DNA of 35,005 bases from a virus. The position numbers and the translations under genes are program-made. Below the pieces are notes generated by a model, which was given only the letters and a program-made list of their open reading frames with translations, was not told where the DNA came from and ran no database searches. The DNA is taken from positions 1 through 35,005 of IMG/VR virus record IMGVR_UViG_3300025674_000166; one strand, 5' to 3'. Shown here piece by piece: positions 34,754 to 35,005 of the stretch (positions are counted from its first letter, which is position 1; the number at the start of each line of letters is the position of its first letter).

Positions 34754-34759
34754 ATTCTA
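34754..34759 (-). promoter_or_regulatory. -10 element TAGAAT before the 95-aa gene
   Basis: The minus strand reads CTGTAGAATACTCTCAACC. The 14 bases TAGAATACTCTCAA differ at one position from the promoter of the MutH-like gene, and similarity continues into the leader (34734-34759 versus 34102-34126). The -35 region is poor. Confidence 0.5.
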
Positions 34760-34773
34760 CAGGGTCGCCGCGC

Positions 34774-34959
34774 TCAGTCGCGGTCGGAGATGTTCCAGGT
34801 CCCATAGGTTCCCTGAGGGCGGGTTGCTTCCCACTTGCTGAACCACTCCTGAGTGCCAGCAGCGGCAGCGTTGCGGATTGCCTGACGGCGGCGATTCTCA
34901 GCGATGACCTGCTGAGTGTAGTCTGCCATGATGGCGTTGAGGTCGGGTGTTTTGTTCAT
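34774..34959 (-). CDS. Hypothetical small protein, 61 aa
   Basis: This protein begins MNKTPDLNAIMADYTQQVIA, followed by an Arg/Ala-rich helix (ENRRRQAIRNAAAAGTQEWF) and a tail ending WNISDRD. No family was recognised. A perfect TATAAT lies at 34966-34971, so transcription would start at or within a few bases of the ATG, implying a leaderless or near-leaderless mRNA. Translation could instead begin at the internal Met (MADYTQQ, 34929). The gene is GC-rich and ends 41 nt before the next start. Whether it is coding rests on this context only. Confidence 0.5.
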   Translation of the reverse strand: MNKTPDLNAIMADYTQQVIAENRRRQAIRNAAAAGTQEWFSKWEATRPQGTYGTWNISDRD

Positions 34960-34965
34960 GCTGTC

Positions 34966-34971
34966 ATTATA
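34966..34971 (-). promoter_or_regulatory. Consensus -10 TATAAT directly before the 61-aa gene
   Basis: The minus strand reads GTGCCTATAATGACAGCATG. The hexamer is a perfect sigma70 -10, but no TTGACA-like -35 is visible before the window edge. The predicted start coincides with the ATG at 34959. Confidence 0.5.
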
Positions 34972-35005
34972 GGCACGGGGTCTGGCGGTTTGGGGGGTTT
35001 GGTGG

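Noticed and set aside
483-34807. Many plus-strand open frames of 60-143 codons (for example 483-914, 2732-3118, 12995-13396, 16924-17340, 34439-34807)
   Set aside because: They lie antisense to long, convincingly coding minus-strand genes, have no recognisable domains or ribosome-binding sites, and mirror the codon pattern of the real frame.
1-35005. CRISPR array, tRNA genes, insertion sequences or integrase/att sites
   Set aside because: No regularly spaced direct repeats beyond the two-copy 22-bp tandem, no cloverleaf-forming segment, and no transposase or recombinase motifs were seen.

Overview
The window looks like part of the genome of a T4-like myovirus of marine unicellular cyanobacteria (a Synechococcus/Prochlorococcus cyanomyovirus). 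The evidence is the T4 late-gene order gp25-gp6-gp7-gp8-(peripheral baseplate)-gp13-gp14-gp15-gp16-gp17, all on the minus strand. Several proteins are of kinds familiar from cyanophages: a DUF4815-type giant protein, a DAFGRxRVS virion protein, a YNGW...ETWNVALWI protein and an AbrB-like protein. No rRNA, tRNA, integrase, IS element or CRISPR array was seen.

Layout, in the direction of transcription (right to left). (1) 33.5-35.0 kb: four small genes in GC-rich DNA, each with its own sigma70-like promoter rather than a late promoter. They are a 61-aa, a 95-aa and an 83-aa protein of unknown function, and a MutH/Sau3AI-family endonuclease. GC content changes abruptly inside the MutH-like gene. 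(2) 33.28-33.50 kb: a noncoding control region with a terminator-like hairpin, several inverted repeats and a perfect 22-bp tandem duplication, leading into an AbrB/MazE-fold gene. (3) 31.9-33.1 kb: a GT-A-like glycosyltransferase with a strong sigma70 promoter, then two tiny genes (52 and 49 aa), closed by a rho-independent terminator. (4) 1-31.9 kb: the late morphogenesis cluster. It holds a 72-aa protein, gp25, gp6, a 4272-aa gp7-position protein, gp8, a 2406-aa DUF4815 protein, a 68-aa protein, gp13, gp14, gp15, gp16, three unusual genes (642, 102 and 451 aa) and the start of gp17. Matches to the T4 late promoter TATAAATA precede several of these genes.

How they work together: gp25, gp6, gp7 and gp8 build the baseplate wedges. 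The 2406-aa protein sits where T4 has gp9-gp12/wac and is probably the baseplate-periphery or fibre-attachment protein. gp13 and gp14 form the neck, gp15 caps the tail, and gp16/gp17 package DNA. The genes between gp16 and gp17 include a basic mosaic protein with repeated candidate prohead-protease sites, and a small protein whose N-terminus resembles the T4 capsid-targeting sequence. I therefore propose, as inference, that this is an internal-head-protein cassette. Short beta-rich repeat modules recur in four different structural proteins (gp14, gp8, the gp7-position protein and the DUF4815 protein).

Limits: all family calls come from reading motifs, not from database searches. GC figures are hand counts of individual 60-base lines. 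Promoter calls are pattern matches in AT-rich DNA.
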